Assembly (NCBI GenBank): GCA_003550305.1
Contig: QKYT01000100.1
Location: 204,953 to 268,952, forward strand
From: Glomus cerebriforme
Lineage: Eukaryota > Glomeromycota > Glomeromycetes > Glomerales > Glomeraceae
Reading direction: 5' to 3'
DNA length: 64,000 nt
Shown here: piece by piece, positions 12,234 through 23,740 of the stretch
How positions within the stretch are numbered: the first letter of the stretch is position 1
How the letters are laid out: each line of letters begins with the position of its first letter
Program-made: the position numbers and the translations under genes
Notes under the pieces: model-generated
The model's database searches: none
Told to the model about the DNA's origin: nothing
Seen by the model: the letters and a program-made list of their open reading frames with translations, nothing else

Positions 12234-13855
12234 ATGAGAATGTCTTCCATTATGGCCCAAAACTTTCGCAGAAATATGTTATTATCTTATCCCATTATCC
12301 TTAAAGTTCTACTCTCTCAACCACAAAAATTTGTGATAAAAAATTCATGCCTCCATCTGTTTCTATTATCACTTTTGAGATATTATACAAATTCCATTTC
12401 TAATGAATCTGAAAAATGAAAGTTTGGTTTTTTTAACATGAAAAAGGAGTTTTCAGTACAATACGTGCAAAACAAATTATATAACATTAACTGGAAAGAG
12501 CAAATTTTTGGAATGGGAAAGCTTTTGTTAGGTGGTGGTATTCTCTTCCAAATGGGAGATGAAATTTTTGTTTGGTGGGTATATCGATCTAATGAGAAAC
12601 ATATTAACGAGACTATGGAAAAAGGCACTCGACTACAGTTAATAGTATCAGATGATGAATATATTTCTCGACCTGAAGATATAGAGCGTTTTAAGATAAT
12701 GTTTAAGCCAAATAAAAATCATGCAAATTACCATGTTGTTTGCGGAGAACATGGGACTGGTAAAACAACATTGCTTAGGATAGCGGCAAATGAAGTTAAA
12801 AAAGGTGTTATATATATTAGCTTTTCTGAAAATTTAAACAAGCTGGGTGATGAATTCGGAAGAGCTCTTAATTTAACTTTTGAAGAAGATGTCTCAATTA
12901 CAATGCAATTGTTACGAAAATTTTTTGGCTGGAATAAAGGTGATGAATTTAAAAATTCCTATTCTAAGTGGGAGAGAGCTATGGATATTATTAAACATGT
13001 CTCTGAAATATACAAAGCAAATAATGAAGGCAGACCACCAGTTATTATCTATGATAATGCCAACTAATTAATTAAACAGAATTCAAAAATTCTTGATATT
13101 CTTCAAGATGGTGCTAAAATAAATGCGGATGACCAAAAATACATTGCTGTATTTGTCAGCAGTGAAGGTTTGGTATCTAGAAGAATGGAATGTAAGTACT
13201 GACATGATTTTATTGTGTTCCTGAAAATAGTATTACTTACAGAGCATGATTATCTTATTTAGCTCGTAGTGCCTGGTCATGTGCAGATAAACCAGTGATG
13301 GAAATTGGTGACCTTAGTGAAAAGGAATCAAAGGATTATTTGATTAAAAGATGTACAATCAAAGAAGAAAAAAGAGGTAAGATCAAAATGGTATGTAAGA
13401 TCAAAGATGAAGAAGTAAATAAGTTATATGGATTAGTTGAGCACATTGTGAAGCTAAATCTGTGACGGACAAATTTTTAGCTGGGCAATTTTTTGAAGGT
13501 AAAGTTATTTTCATTATTTTTGCATTAAATGAATTTATACAACTCTGTTTTTTACTAGCTCTTTTCTGCAGTCATTAAACAACAAACCTTAACTGAAGTT
13601 AAGAAAAAATTTGATTTAGCAAAACTTCTTCGAAATCAAATACATCATGAAGTAGGAAAGAGTGTAATTAATGTTTTGCTGAATTCCAAAGAGATTGATA
13701 CTAATGTATTTAAAGAATTTTTCAAGAATGAGAATTACAATGAAGCTTTAGAAGCTAACGTGTTTGCATATCATCCATCAAGAGATACTGTAACTTTTCA
13801 GTCACAATCAGTAGAATTTTATATTCGAGAAAACTCCAATATATTCACTAAATAA
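12234..13855 (+). pseudogene. decayed P-loop (AAA/STAND-like) ATPase gene
   Basis: Starts MRMSSIMAQNFRRNMLL, which could be a mitochondrial-type leader, and continues in one frame to a Walker A motif GEHGTGKTTLL (codons at about 12745-12775) and a Walker B-like strand PPVIIYDNAN (about 13035-13064). Damage: TGA at 12417-12419, TAA at 13065-13067, and a frameshift near 13450, after which the frame reads EAKSVTDKFLAGQFFE. Two introns are still recognisable: 13192-13262 (gtaagt...ttag) and 13500-13572 (gtaaag...gcag). The last exon runs to TAA at 13853-13855. Many related P-loop genes occur in Rhizophagus genomes (recalled, not checked). A short 209-codon product from the ATG at 12438 is possible but would lose everything after Walker B. 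Confidence 0.7.
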
Positions 13856-15254
13856 GGCTGTTATTTATATAAAATTAGCATGAATTTTATGAAATAACAT
13901 ATGTATATTTAAATAAATAATTTTTGAGTAAAATTAAATTCTTAAAATAATAATATCAATAGAAAATGGCCTTTTTTTTATGCAAAAAAGGGGAATACTG
14001 TACATAGGGAAGGTACTATGGCCTGCAATATATGGTATATTAGCATATATACTTTCTACAATCCCTTTATTATATATCTGGATTTGATAAATTAATTGTA
14101 TCTTAACTATCTTTATTAATCATATGAGAAAAAAATACAAATAAAGACTACTATATAATGATGTTACTTCAAACTAGTTTTTTGAAAATAATAAAAAATT
14201 GCATATATATTACCTTTTCTTTATAATACTAATATGATTCTTGAAATTCTAAACAAAAAAATTATCTATTAGCTTATACAAATGTATAGCTTTAATAGAG
14301 ATAATAAAAAATCATAAACTATATGAGTTTTCTTTTAAAAATAAAAAATTATTTAAGTAGGTTAACAGCTTCTATTCTTTTGGCAAGAAATTTTTTGATA
14401 TTATATTACTACATATTTTAGATGATCCATCAATCTTAATAATTATTTGGTAGAGATAATTATGAATGCTTTTATTTATTTATTTTTTATACTTCTATTA
14501 TTATACCTTTATCTGAAAACTTTAGAAAATTCTTTTAAAATATAATTCTAACATTTTATTAAGTAAAATCTTTAGTTCTTTAATATTATCATAAATCAAA
14601 TAATATTTTTTTATTCATTATTAATCAACCAATAGTTTTCAGATACTAATAATCTTTTTTGCATATAAAATAAAGTTGTGCATTATAAATAAAGTAGCAA
14701 TTTATTTGATTCTCATAATCTTTATTTATACTGACAAAAAGATCTAAATATTATTAAATTAATAACCTTTTTACCTTTTTCTTTTAGTTTTTAGAATAGA
14801 ATAAGTTATTATTATAGTATTCTAAAGAAACTTAAACTTCTTTCAGAAACATAACTAGATTTTAATAGTATATTTATTATAGCATTAGATAAATTAATAG
14901 AATTGATTTTAAAGAAATTACCTAAAGAATTAAAAATATAAGTTAAATAAATAAGTATACTATCATCCTCCATATAATCATAGGTATTACGAAAAGGAGT
15001 AGAGTCAGATGGGGCTGACGAATAAAGTATATCATATGAAATAATAATGAATATGGTTTAAAAGATTACTATATTCAAATATATATATATTAATGTTTAA
15101 AATAAGCATAGTATAACTTTTAAAATATTAATAAAAGAATTTTATACTTTATATCTCAAATTAAAAATAAACAAAATAAAACAAATAAACTTTCATTTAC
15201 ATTTTTAATTTTTTTAATTAATAATTATTATCTAATTGTTATTTTTTTTCAATA
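13856..15254. other. AT-rich gene-free DNA
   Basis: No frame, repeat end or RNA gene that I can support. Confidence 0.35.
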
Positions 15255-15480
15255 TTAGACAATTCTATAACCCAAATTTTAGCTTCTCATTCCCTTAAAG
15301 CCAATTCATACTCTTTTAAATCCAAATCTCTTTTCTGATATTTAAGTTCTTCAAGTCTTAAAATCTTATTTTCCCTACCATCATTTTTATTTTTATTTTT
15401 ATTTTTAGTATCAGAATCAATTATAATAACTTTTTTACTTTTTTTATTACTCTTTTCTTACTATTAGACTATACATTTTG
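15255..15480 (-). pseudogene. coiled-coil tail of a decayed gene
   Basis: The minus strand translates to NKKSKKVIIIDSD, a Lys/Asn run, then ILRLEELKYQKRDLDLKEYE, ALRE, stop, EAKIWVIELSNIEKK, stop. The heptad-like Leu/Glu/Lys pattern is a coiled coil, of a kind often found at the end of Myb/SANT-like DNA-binding proteins linked to transposons (inference). The upstream minus-strand sequence to about 16140 holds more short frames but no clear domain. Confidence 0.35.
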
Positions 15481-16460
15481 CTTGTGCTTTATAGAAATTG
15501 ATTTTTGTTTTGAAGTATTTGATGTTTTAATTTGTATAAGAGCTAATAAATTCTTAATTTTATATATAATTTTTAATATTTAATATATTTTTGCATTTAT
15601 TTGACTAAACATTTTATATAATAGAACCTTTATTATGTTCTTAGTTAGGCACATTATATTTTAGATGAACATCAATAGCTATAAATCTTTTTTTATCTAA
15701 TTTGCATTTTCTATATTAAATAAATAACAGATTTTAAAAGTTTAAATAAGGATTTTTTCAAAATAAATTTTTAATTTAATATTAATAGTATCAATACATA
15801 TTAAATAATAGCAGTTACTAATTTAAGATTTTTTTCACACCTATTGCTTAATGTATATGTCACTTCTGCAATATTAGTATTATCAAATAATATTATTCAA
15901 GTATCATTATCAATTTTTAATATACAGTACTGTCAGTACATTTGTTCAATGATATAATAACCCATTTTTGTTAATAAAATATAATTCAATCTGATAATAA
16001 TAAAGAGTAAATAATTAATAGTACATATATTTTATAAATTCTATATTTTTTTACTAACTTATAGTACTTTTTTTAATTATTTGAATATTACTAAATAACT
16101 CATTGATCACATTTTTTGATTCAGTAGTAAGAGAGTATATATATTACTTTTTACACTATTATTATAATGCTTCTCTCAAATTTTTCTGTATATATAATAA
16201 ATACTAGATACAATATAATTAGTAAATATATTAGTTAGTAAAATAATTAAATAAAAAGAAAATAAAAAATTTTATTTTTATCTTTTATATTGTATATAAA
16301 AATATGAATTGAATGCTTTTCCCAATCTTTTGTTTCATTTATTTTACTCAAACCTTTTGCTTATGCATAATTTAAGTCTACAATAATGCAATCCTATCCA
16401 ATTCTATAAATGTGTTTAAATTGGAAAGCTAAACCTGTTAATTATAATACAAAATCGAAT
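15481..16460. other. AT-rich spacer, possible further remnant
   Basis: Scattered short minus-strand frames could be the upstream part of the remnant at 15255-15480. No domain is visible. Confidence 0.25.
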
Positions 16461-17018
16461 ACTGATCAAAAACTGATCTATCTTACAGATATCTTACAGA
16501 TAACTTATAAATATTGGGTACCTAAAATACAGAAAATCTACTATATATCGGGTATCTAGCTAATATGTATACTATAGAATTAAAAAATACAATTTATTAA
16601 TTATCTTGCTATCTAGTAATCATAAAATGATGAAATATAACTCATTTAATTCGTCTCACTAAAGCATATCGAATGATACTAATATTGCATTTTTAGGTAT
16701 GATAGATGTCGAGATATTTAACAAATTGGCAATTTTTATTTATTTTTTTTATGATTTATCAAATATCTCAACATCTATCATACCTAGAAATACAAAATTA
16801 GTACCATTCGATACGCCTCAGTGAGATGAATCGAATGAGCTATATTTTATCTTTTTATGATTACTGGATAGCAAAATAATTAATAAATTATATTTTTTTT
16901 TTAATTTTATAGTATACATATTGGGTATCTAATATATAGCAAATTTTCTGCATTTTGGGTATCTGATATTTATAAGTTATCTGTAAGTTATCTGTAAGAT
17001 AGATCAGTTTTTGATCAT
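16461..17018. mobile_element. long foldback element, copy 1
   Basis: Nearly the whole 558 bp is one inverted repeat. The left arm starts CTGATCAAAAACTGATCTAT and the right arm mirrors it (GATAGATCAGTTTTTGATCA). Matching inner blocks include TATACTATAGAATTAAAAAA with TTTTAATTTTATAGTATACA, and AGGTATGATAGATGT with ACATCTATCATACCT. Only ~30-40 bases around 16725-16755 form the loop. A second copy is at 49855-50370. There is no coding capacity; it would fold into a long hairpin if transcribed. Confidence 0.85.
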
Positions 17019-17568
17019 GGAATAATGTATGAAAAATTTTTTGGTATGCAACAGCTATTATATAATTTGTAAATATTCACACAAATGTAAAAACTATAAA
17101 ATATAAAGAATTTATATTAAAATTCATTTTTCTAAACCTATACTATCTCTATGCTTATACAAGGTATTAACTACTCAATCTTCAAAAATACTGCAATATT
17201 AAGAGATAAAAGAATCTACTATCAAGATGATGCCAGTATTAAATCAATCACAAGAGTCTTATTTAAGAACCTTTGTTATAAATATATTCATTTACCTTTT
17301 CCAAAAATAAGACAAAATTTAGTATCTTAATAATAAATAGATAAATTATGGAATGATATAATCTTTTTAATATAAAAATTCATAGATAACAGTATACTAC
17401 ATAAATACATCTCACAAATGAATATTAATAAGACCATTTTAGGTCTTAAGTTTAACAAAAAACTAAAAGCTTAGCATTCAATTTTTTATAATCTTAGAAT
17501 TAAAAAAAACAAAGGAAATATTATTACAATTAAACAAAAAGATCAATTTAATAAAACAATCTGTAAAG

Positions 17569-17774
17569 TAGGAATTGGAATTGATTCTGAAAAAATTAAA
17601 ACAATATAGTAGAATCAATTCTTAAGAATTGATTCTTTATAATTTTTTACATATAAATTAACCTGACTCCAAAGCAATTTCCAATGCCATCTAAGTGCTG
17701 AAAAATTTTGCTAGAATTAGAGACTGGTTTGAAGTCAGGCTGACTATCTATAAAAAAAAATCTTCCAATTCCTA
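17569..17774. mobile_element. hAT-type MITE, family A copy 2
   Basis: A 206-bp relative of 327-549 in reverse orientation. It begins TAGGAATTGGAATTGATTCT, carries the same AATCAATTCTTAAGAATTGA core and the same CTGACTCCAAAGCAATTTCC block, and ends TTCCAATTCCTA. It is flanked by CTGTAAAG (17561-17568) and CTGTAAGG (17775-17782), an 8-bp duplication with one mismatch. Confidence 0.75.
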
Positions 17775-17828
17775 CTGTAAGGCTAATAGGATAATAGCAA
17801 GTAATCCCTTACCATTACTATCAAATGT

Positions 17829-18624
17829 TTATGTTATGTAATGGACCTCTTTGACCATAAACTGGATATCTAAACAGAAACAAAAGCTAAAATATGAATT
17901 TGCAAAGCTAAAAGATGCAGTTATAAGAAAGACTATTGATAAAAGAAATTTAAATATAGTAATAGACCAATAAAAGATACTTAACTTAATCTTAGAAAAA
18001 TCATCAAAGAAAATTATTATAGACAAATTAAGAACCACAGATGATCAGGGTAATGAAATTCTACTAATGGAAGAAGAAGAGATAAAAATGGAAGTTAACA
18101 AAGTATTTGGAAGAATCTTTAAGAAATATTCACATAAATTTGATCAACTACCAGAGTCTTGGCAAGACACTTACAAGTCCATCGAATTGATCAATGAGTA
18201 AATATATATAGACCTTTCAACTGAACTGATCACAAAAGAATGGGACCTCATGATAAAATCTACAAAAATGGATTCGGCTGCCAGAATATCTGGAATAATA
18301 GGGTATAAACTACTGAAGCATACTAACAATTAAATCAAACAAATCTTTCTCTTTTTCATAGGCCTTATCTTTAAACATGCAATCATTCTGATCAAGTGAA
18401 AATTATCACAATTGTACCCTATACCAAAGTCCATGGACTATAATTATAACTTACAGATTACCAGACTCACCTTCTACTAGAATGTTTTCAAAAGTATGCA
18501 GTAAAGATCCTTACGAACAGGATGTCAAAGATATTTATACAGCATAATATTCTTTTAAAAGGGCCGAATTATGCTGGTTTACTTGGTAGCTTAACCACAA
18601 CTCCAATATTGCTTATTCATACAT
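17829..18624 (+). pseudogene. LINE reverse-transcriptase remnant
   Basis: Broken frames on the plus strand read like the ORF2 of a non-LTR retrotransposon. A linker region KVFGRIFKKYSHKFDQLPES (about 18100-18170) is followed by ISGIIGYKLLKH (about 18290-18325), YPIPKSMDYNYNLQ (about 18420-18460), and, after a frame change, ILTNRMSKIFIQHNILLKGP followed by NYAGLLGSLTTTPI (about 18510-18610). The last block matches the conserved RT segment that precedes the catalytic palm motif. Several stops and shifts make it clearly dead. It stops abruptly near 18620, where a helicase fragment begins. Confidence 0.6.
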
Positions 18625-19218
18625 ATCGTGGGCTTTAAAGAAAATGCTCAACAGATTAACAGAATGATTTGTAATCTCCTTCCTGTACCTGAAAATAAAT
18701 TCTTACTCTCCCAAGCTATAGACCATAAATTCTGCACTATTGGATCCCTCACTCTCAAATCAAACATTTAAATCAAAAACAAACATACCTCTATCTGTTT
18801 GCCTCCAACCAGGAGTATGCGCCCTTATAGACCAAGGTGGTAACAGATGTAAACCCCTCAGAACAATATGCCCGCATTGCTTTTTCTGTTAAAGGATCAA
18901 TAATTGACATAGACATCTATAAATATACCCACTACTTCTAATTAAATGGCTCCAACTGCCAACATACACCCTCCAGAATTGCTTCGCTCTTACTGTCCAT
19001 AAACCCAGGGCTTGACTCTACCAAAGGTATCCATCGCATTGAATGGAAACATTTTTTCTCCTGGGCAGGCTTATGTCGCTCTCAGCAGATGCAAAACATG
19101 GGATAATATTGAAATATTCCATCTTGACAGATCAGCGTTTATGGTTGATCAAGATGTCCTCCTTGAATATCAAAGGTTATCTAATATTTCCGAGACGAGT
19201 CCTCACTTATTTTCATAA
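18625..19218 (+). pseudogene. 3' fragment of a PIF1-type helicase gene
   Basis: Successive frames read NAQQINRMICNLLPVPENKF, VVTDVNPSEQYARIAFSVKG, SIIDIDIYKYTHYF, then LQNCFALTVHKP and, in the final open frame (19012-19218), LTLPKVSIALNG and SPGQAYVALSRCKTWDNIEI, ending at TAA 19216-19218. FALTVHKxQG and QAYVALSRC are helicase motifs V and VI of the PIF1 superfamily 1B family. The N-terminal half, with the Walker A motif, is absent. At least three frameshifts and several stops are present. It may derive from a Helitron or from a stand-alone PIF1-like gene; no Rep domain is visible here. Confidence 0.75.
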
Positions 19219-19677
19219 ATATCACCCCTTCAAAAAAAAATTACTTTGTTGGACTTTTATCACACTTCCAAATCTCGATAAATTAATCATATAATAAATA
19301 ACTTGAAATGTAGACCAATAAAATTTTAACATTTTAAATATTTCAAATTAGTTTTTTAAACTTTATTTACAAATTACAATGTTCATTCCGTTACGAAGCT
19401 ATATAATAAACCCGACAATTTTCTATCACATCGAGAAAATATATCACTGATCATCCTGTATCACCTCTACCCGTTTGGTTTTTTTAAAAAAAAGAACGTC
19501 GCAAACCGAATATCTTCTGCGCATTTCAGGTGATCAAATCTCACATGATTATTTCGGCAGATTTATACTAGGCGATACGAAGTTTTAATCAAACACCCCT
19601 ATCCAATGATACTGCTTAGAGGCTTTAGAACACAAAATTAAAGATAAGTAAATTTAGAGTATTACAGTACATTAGCT
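19219..19677. other. spacer, compositionally more balanced at its end
   Basis: No gene recognised. From about 19440 the sequence becomes richer in G and C (for example TCACCTCTACCCGTTTGG), leading into the unrecognised frames at 19678-20101. Confidence 0.3.
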
Positions 19678-20101
19678 ATGAAACGATACTTACTAATCGA
19701 TTCTGATTTTAGTGTCGTAGATGGAGATTACGGATTGTTGAAGGCTCTAGGATTAAGAGAAGAAGAAGAAGCAGAGATAGTTGATAGTGGTGAATTCAAG
19801 ACGGATGGTGATGATGAATTCGAGGCAGATGATGACGATAATGATTGATGGATGGGATTATTTGGCCCGTTATGGAGAAGATGCATGTGAAAAACTTCTT
19901 CAAGCCCGGATGGCTCGTCATCGTAATATTCTTCTTAGGCTATTTACCGGGCGCACATTTTCTAGATCCGATGTATTTGGAGTATCAGAACACAATACAC
20001 TATTGGACGCGCTAGCTCATCCTGTGAATATTCTGGATAAAATAAAACGGTCGTTAGTTATACTTGTACGAGGTATGCAGTGCCGGAAAATAAATCAATA
20101 G
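19678..20101 (+). other. two overlapping unrecognised frames, possibly one broken gene
   Basis: The first frame (19678-19848) starts MKRYLLIDSDFSVVDGDYGL and ends in an acidic DDDDND run. A second frame overlapping it runs to 20101 and carries GWDYLARYGEDACEKLLQAR, then MARHRNILLRLFTGRTFSRS and a hydrophobic tail. A single frameshift in the GATGATGACGATAATGATTG stretch would join the acidic head to the helical Arg-rich part. Codon use is less AT-biased than the surroundings. I do not recognise the family. The following 400 bases (20102-20526) are also relatively GC-rich and contain tatatatata at about 20430. Confidence 0.3.
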
Positions 20102-20526
20102 TTAATATTAACCTTAAGGCGAAAATTTATGTTGTTTGCAAAACCGTGATTCTAGTAAAGCCCTCGGAAATCTGTACGAGAAAATATCATTCGTTTGCAA
20201 GTTTTCTTGTAAATCCACAACCGAAAAAGGTATATTCATTCATACCTTTTTAGCGTAAGTCTCGTCTGGAACTTCAACATTCTTCGTCAACGCTTCTTTC
20301 AACCTGCTTACGTCGGTTCTTAGGCTCGGTGAAAATAATACAACCGCACTTTTTTCGGATTGTGTAACTGTGTTGCGTCGCTCACATCTTAGAATGAGTA
20401 ATGTACTAGTCACGTACTGATTATTCAGAAAAGTATATATATACCATGTATATTATTACTTGTCTAATAAATATTTAGACGCGTCTCTTAAAACTCTCTC
20501 AAATATCTTTCCTACTTGTCTAATAA

Positions 20527-21158
20527 TTGTTTAACAATAATGAATTGCATACATTTAAAGATAGAAATTTGTCCCTAAACAAATCTTTAACGACTAAGAA
20601 ACAGATATTAAACGACATTATCAGAGACTCTGACGAAAAAGATGAAGAAGAAGAAGGAGCCTGGATTAAACAAAAGGAAGAAGTTAAAGATGTTTCAAAG
20701 CATTTAATCTCATTGTAAAGCAAAAGGACGAAGTTATAAATAATACCTTTACATTAACTGAAAATGTAATAAAATTATTGGGAAGAAAAGAAATATTACG
20801 TTACAGGGACAAAGTCTCCGACTTTAACAACGAAGTGGAAAAAAGAGTGGGGTTTTTAAATTGGAAAGAGATAATGTCTATTTTCAATAGAAAAATAAAC
20901 ACAGGAAAGAAAGACCTTTAAGAAGGAAGATGAAAGTTATCTAACAGAGCTAAAGAAGGTTTTAGACTGTGTTAGTATAACGATTGATGAGTTTGAATTA
21001 CTATTAAGGTTGAAACGCACCAGCAACTATGAATTTCATCAGGATAAAAAAAATGAAAACTTTGGATCAAGAAATCAATAGCTTTTCCTGATGAATTAAA
21101 AGATTTTAAGACTCCTTTAAAGAAGCTTCTTGTTGCTTTAAAAACTTGGTATAATTAG
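20527..21158 (+). pseudogene. decayed gene of unknown family, charged helical protein
   Basis: Protein-like text runs across three frames: KKQILNDIIRDSDEKDEEEE and AWIKQKEEVKDVSKHL (20527-20718), then DEVINNTFTLTENVIKLLGR, EKRVGFLNWKEIMSIFNRKI (to about 20920), then LTELKKVLDCVSITIDEFEL, and finally FPDELKDFKTPLKKLLVALK before TAA. At least two frameshifts separate these pieces. The composition suggests a helical, charged protein; no catalytic motif is visible. Confidence 0.45.
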
Positions 21159-22960
21159 GGATAAAAATGCAAATCTGAAACTTGCATGTTATTTAGTATG
21201 AATTTCCCCTTATATAACAATATTTAAAAAGAAAATAACTTAGAAACAGATTACTCAGAAAATGAAGTAGTATTCTATTACTATTTACTAATTCTGATAT
21301 GTATTTGCTTATATATGTATACAAATATTTTTTTCTATTCATGTAATGTATTTAATATTTTTATAATTAATATTGCAGAAAAATTAAATATTAAAAAGTT
21401 GTAAAGCAAAATTCTTTATTTATTATGTATTATAAAAGAGGCAGATTAGCTAATAAAATAAAAGTAATAAAATAAAAGATATTGGAGTAGAGAGTTTAAA
21501 GAGAGAAATAAAAATACAAATTGGGACATACATAATGTTGATTCCTATTTCTATACTAATGATAGCAATTTATCTCTTCCTAGATTCTAATTCAAATTTT
21601 CTGCAAGATTGCTTAATGACCTTATCTTTTTTACTTTATTTTAAGAAGCTTTCACTAACTTTTATGTCTCTTCCAATAACCATATAATATGACCAAGAAT
21701 CTTTTTCACTTTGTCTCTCATATTTAAATCTTTATATATAATAAATAGGGATTTTGACAACTTGAACAATAGATTTTCTTCACTATCCTATGTATATTTC
21801 ATGAAGTACTATTTTTTAGCATCTGTTACAATTTCCTATACTTTATCCAAACTATACTTATTCCTCCAGTCATCTATTTTATTTGCTTTGTACTTATAGC
21901 CTAATGTTAATTTTATTAATCAGGTGATTGTTCTTCCAGTTACATATGATTCAATATTATAGTTAAGATTTCTGTGTACATTTTTTCTTGATTATGATTT
22001 TTACTTGATCTTTAAATAAAAAAGTTACTGAGATAAGAAAGAAATAAGAATAGATGCTTTTTATGATTTTATATGATACATCAATAGAGTTATAGTAATA
22101 CATATTTCTAATTCATCCAAAAGTTTTCTTTATACTTTAAATCTTTAGTATCTACAGAACTACAATAAAAAATAGTCCAGAAGTTAAATGGTTTTGATGG
22201 TATTTCAATAAAAATAGTAAATTTAAAATTAGTTTTTAAAACTAATAACCATAATATCTCTTAAAATAAGACATTATTTCTAAATAAATGTTTATTTCTA
22301 TTACTCATGAAGTTTAGTACTATTCCATCATTTTCAAATGCTGATAAACTGTATATTTCATGTATATAATCTTTGAGATTTTTGAGACTTACAATACTTG
22401 CTTAATATTTATAGTTTATTTATTTACTTTTCATTTAAGACTGATAATAACATCAAAGTTTACAATACAATAATAGAATTAGTAAAGTCTTTTAATTTTT
22501 AACTTAGATCCTATTAAAATTATGTATTTGTTGAATAATGCCTTTAATAAGACAATTTTTTTAAATAATTTCTATTTATAGCTTAAAGTAACAGTTATTA
22601 CAGATGGCTTGACTAAAACATGAATATGTTTCTTGGAAGATAAATCTAAAAAGTATGTTAAAATCCTTTTTATTATAAGAAAGATCATCTTGATTCTGAA
22701 ATAAGAGATTGTTTAAGGGATCATTAATAACTTTTTAACAAAACTGTTTCTTATTAATATAAATAAAAAAGATATTTACAGTTGTATTTTTTTTGACAAG
22801 ATAAAATAAAGTGATAAACATAATGATTTATATACTATTTTTTGCAAAATGTTATTGGTACAAACTAGCATATAAAAGGACTGGCAAATGGGATAAAAAA
22901 AATATGAGAAATTATTTTATTTTACAAGCCTACTATATAATTAATCACATTGGTATAATT
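21159..22960. other. AT-rich gene-free DNA
   Basis: No credible gene; short frames here are low-complexity. Confidence 0.35.
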
Positions 22961-23048
22961 GTAAAGATCTATAAAAGAAAATAAAAATCCAAATTTGAAA
23001 ACAAAATAAAATCTATAAAAAAAAAGGAATAATCTAATTGTAACAATC

Positions 23049-23072
23049 TGTTACATATAGTTATATGTAACA
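23049..23072. repeat. perfect short palindrome
   Basis: TGTTACATATA, two bases, TATATGTAACA: an 11-bp stem. A sister palindrome TTACAAATAGTTATTTGTAA lies at 23322-23341. The pair could be the ends of a ~290-bp element or recognition sites; no function is shown. Confidence 0.5.
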
Positions 23073-23321
23073 ATCTAATATGACACATTTTATTGGTCAA
23101 TAATATTATATGAGCCCAAAAAGAAAAGTTTGCTTCTTGAAAAAATAAGGAAATTCAAATTATGCAAGTTCATACAAGTTTCCAAAAAAAGGAAATTTCT
23201 TTACCGATTATCTAAAAAAAATGGTTTTAGTTAAATAAGCCAAAAACTACAAGTAAACTTACTTAGCAGCAAAAATACATTTATTATATTAAAGTTTTTT
23301 GCCATTTATTTTTTATGGTTG

Positions 23322-23341
23322 TTACAAATAGTTATTTGTAA
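23322..23341. repeat. short palindrome related to the one at 23049
   Basis: TTACAAATA GT TATTTGTAA, the same design (TTACAnATA-GT-TATnTGTAA) as the palindrome 270 bases upstream. Confidence 0.5.
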
Positions 23342-23384
23342 TATATTGTTATATATATATTTATTCTATCAAATCCAAAATCAA

Positions 23385-23605
23385 AACAAAGACCTATAAA
23401 AGAAAAAATCTAAAGCTGAAAACAAAATGAAGACCTAAAAAGAAAATAAAGATCCAAAGCTAAAATCAAAATAAAAACCTAAAAAGAAAAATAAAATCTA
23501 AAGTTGAAATAAAATGAAGATTTATAAAAGAAAATAAAGATCCAAATTTAAAACAAAATGAATTCAAAGCTAAAATTGAAACAAAGATCTAAAAGAAATT
23601 TCTAA
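23385..23605. repeat. degenerate tandem repeat, ~43-bp unit
   Basis: About five imperfect units of the type GACCTAAAAAGAAAATAAAG followed by ATCCAAAGCTAAAATCAAAA and a short spacer. An isolated related unit is at about 22965-23020. Confidence 0.65.
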
Positions 23606-23699
23606 TTAAATATTTTCAACATTTGATGCGATTGATATCAAAACATACAGTATTTATTTAACATAAATTTTTTAAATTATAAATTTTTTTTTGAAGTAT

Positions 23700-23740
23700 C
23701 TTAACTCTGGCCGAAATTATCATGTTTGGCCAGAATTAAG
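23700..23740. repeat. 41-bp hairpin with TGGCC arms
   Basis: CTTAACTCTGGCC and GGCCAGAATTAAG form a 13-bp stem with one mismatch, around the loop GAAATTATCATGTTT. A similar hairpin is at 5297-5332 and a half-copy (ATGATAATTTTGGCCAG) at 49713-49729. It looks like the fused ends of a small DNA transposon, which is inference. Confidence 0.5.
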
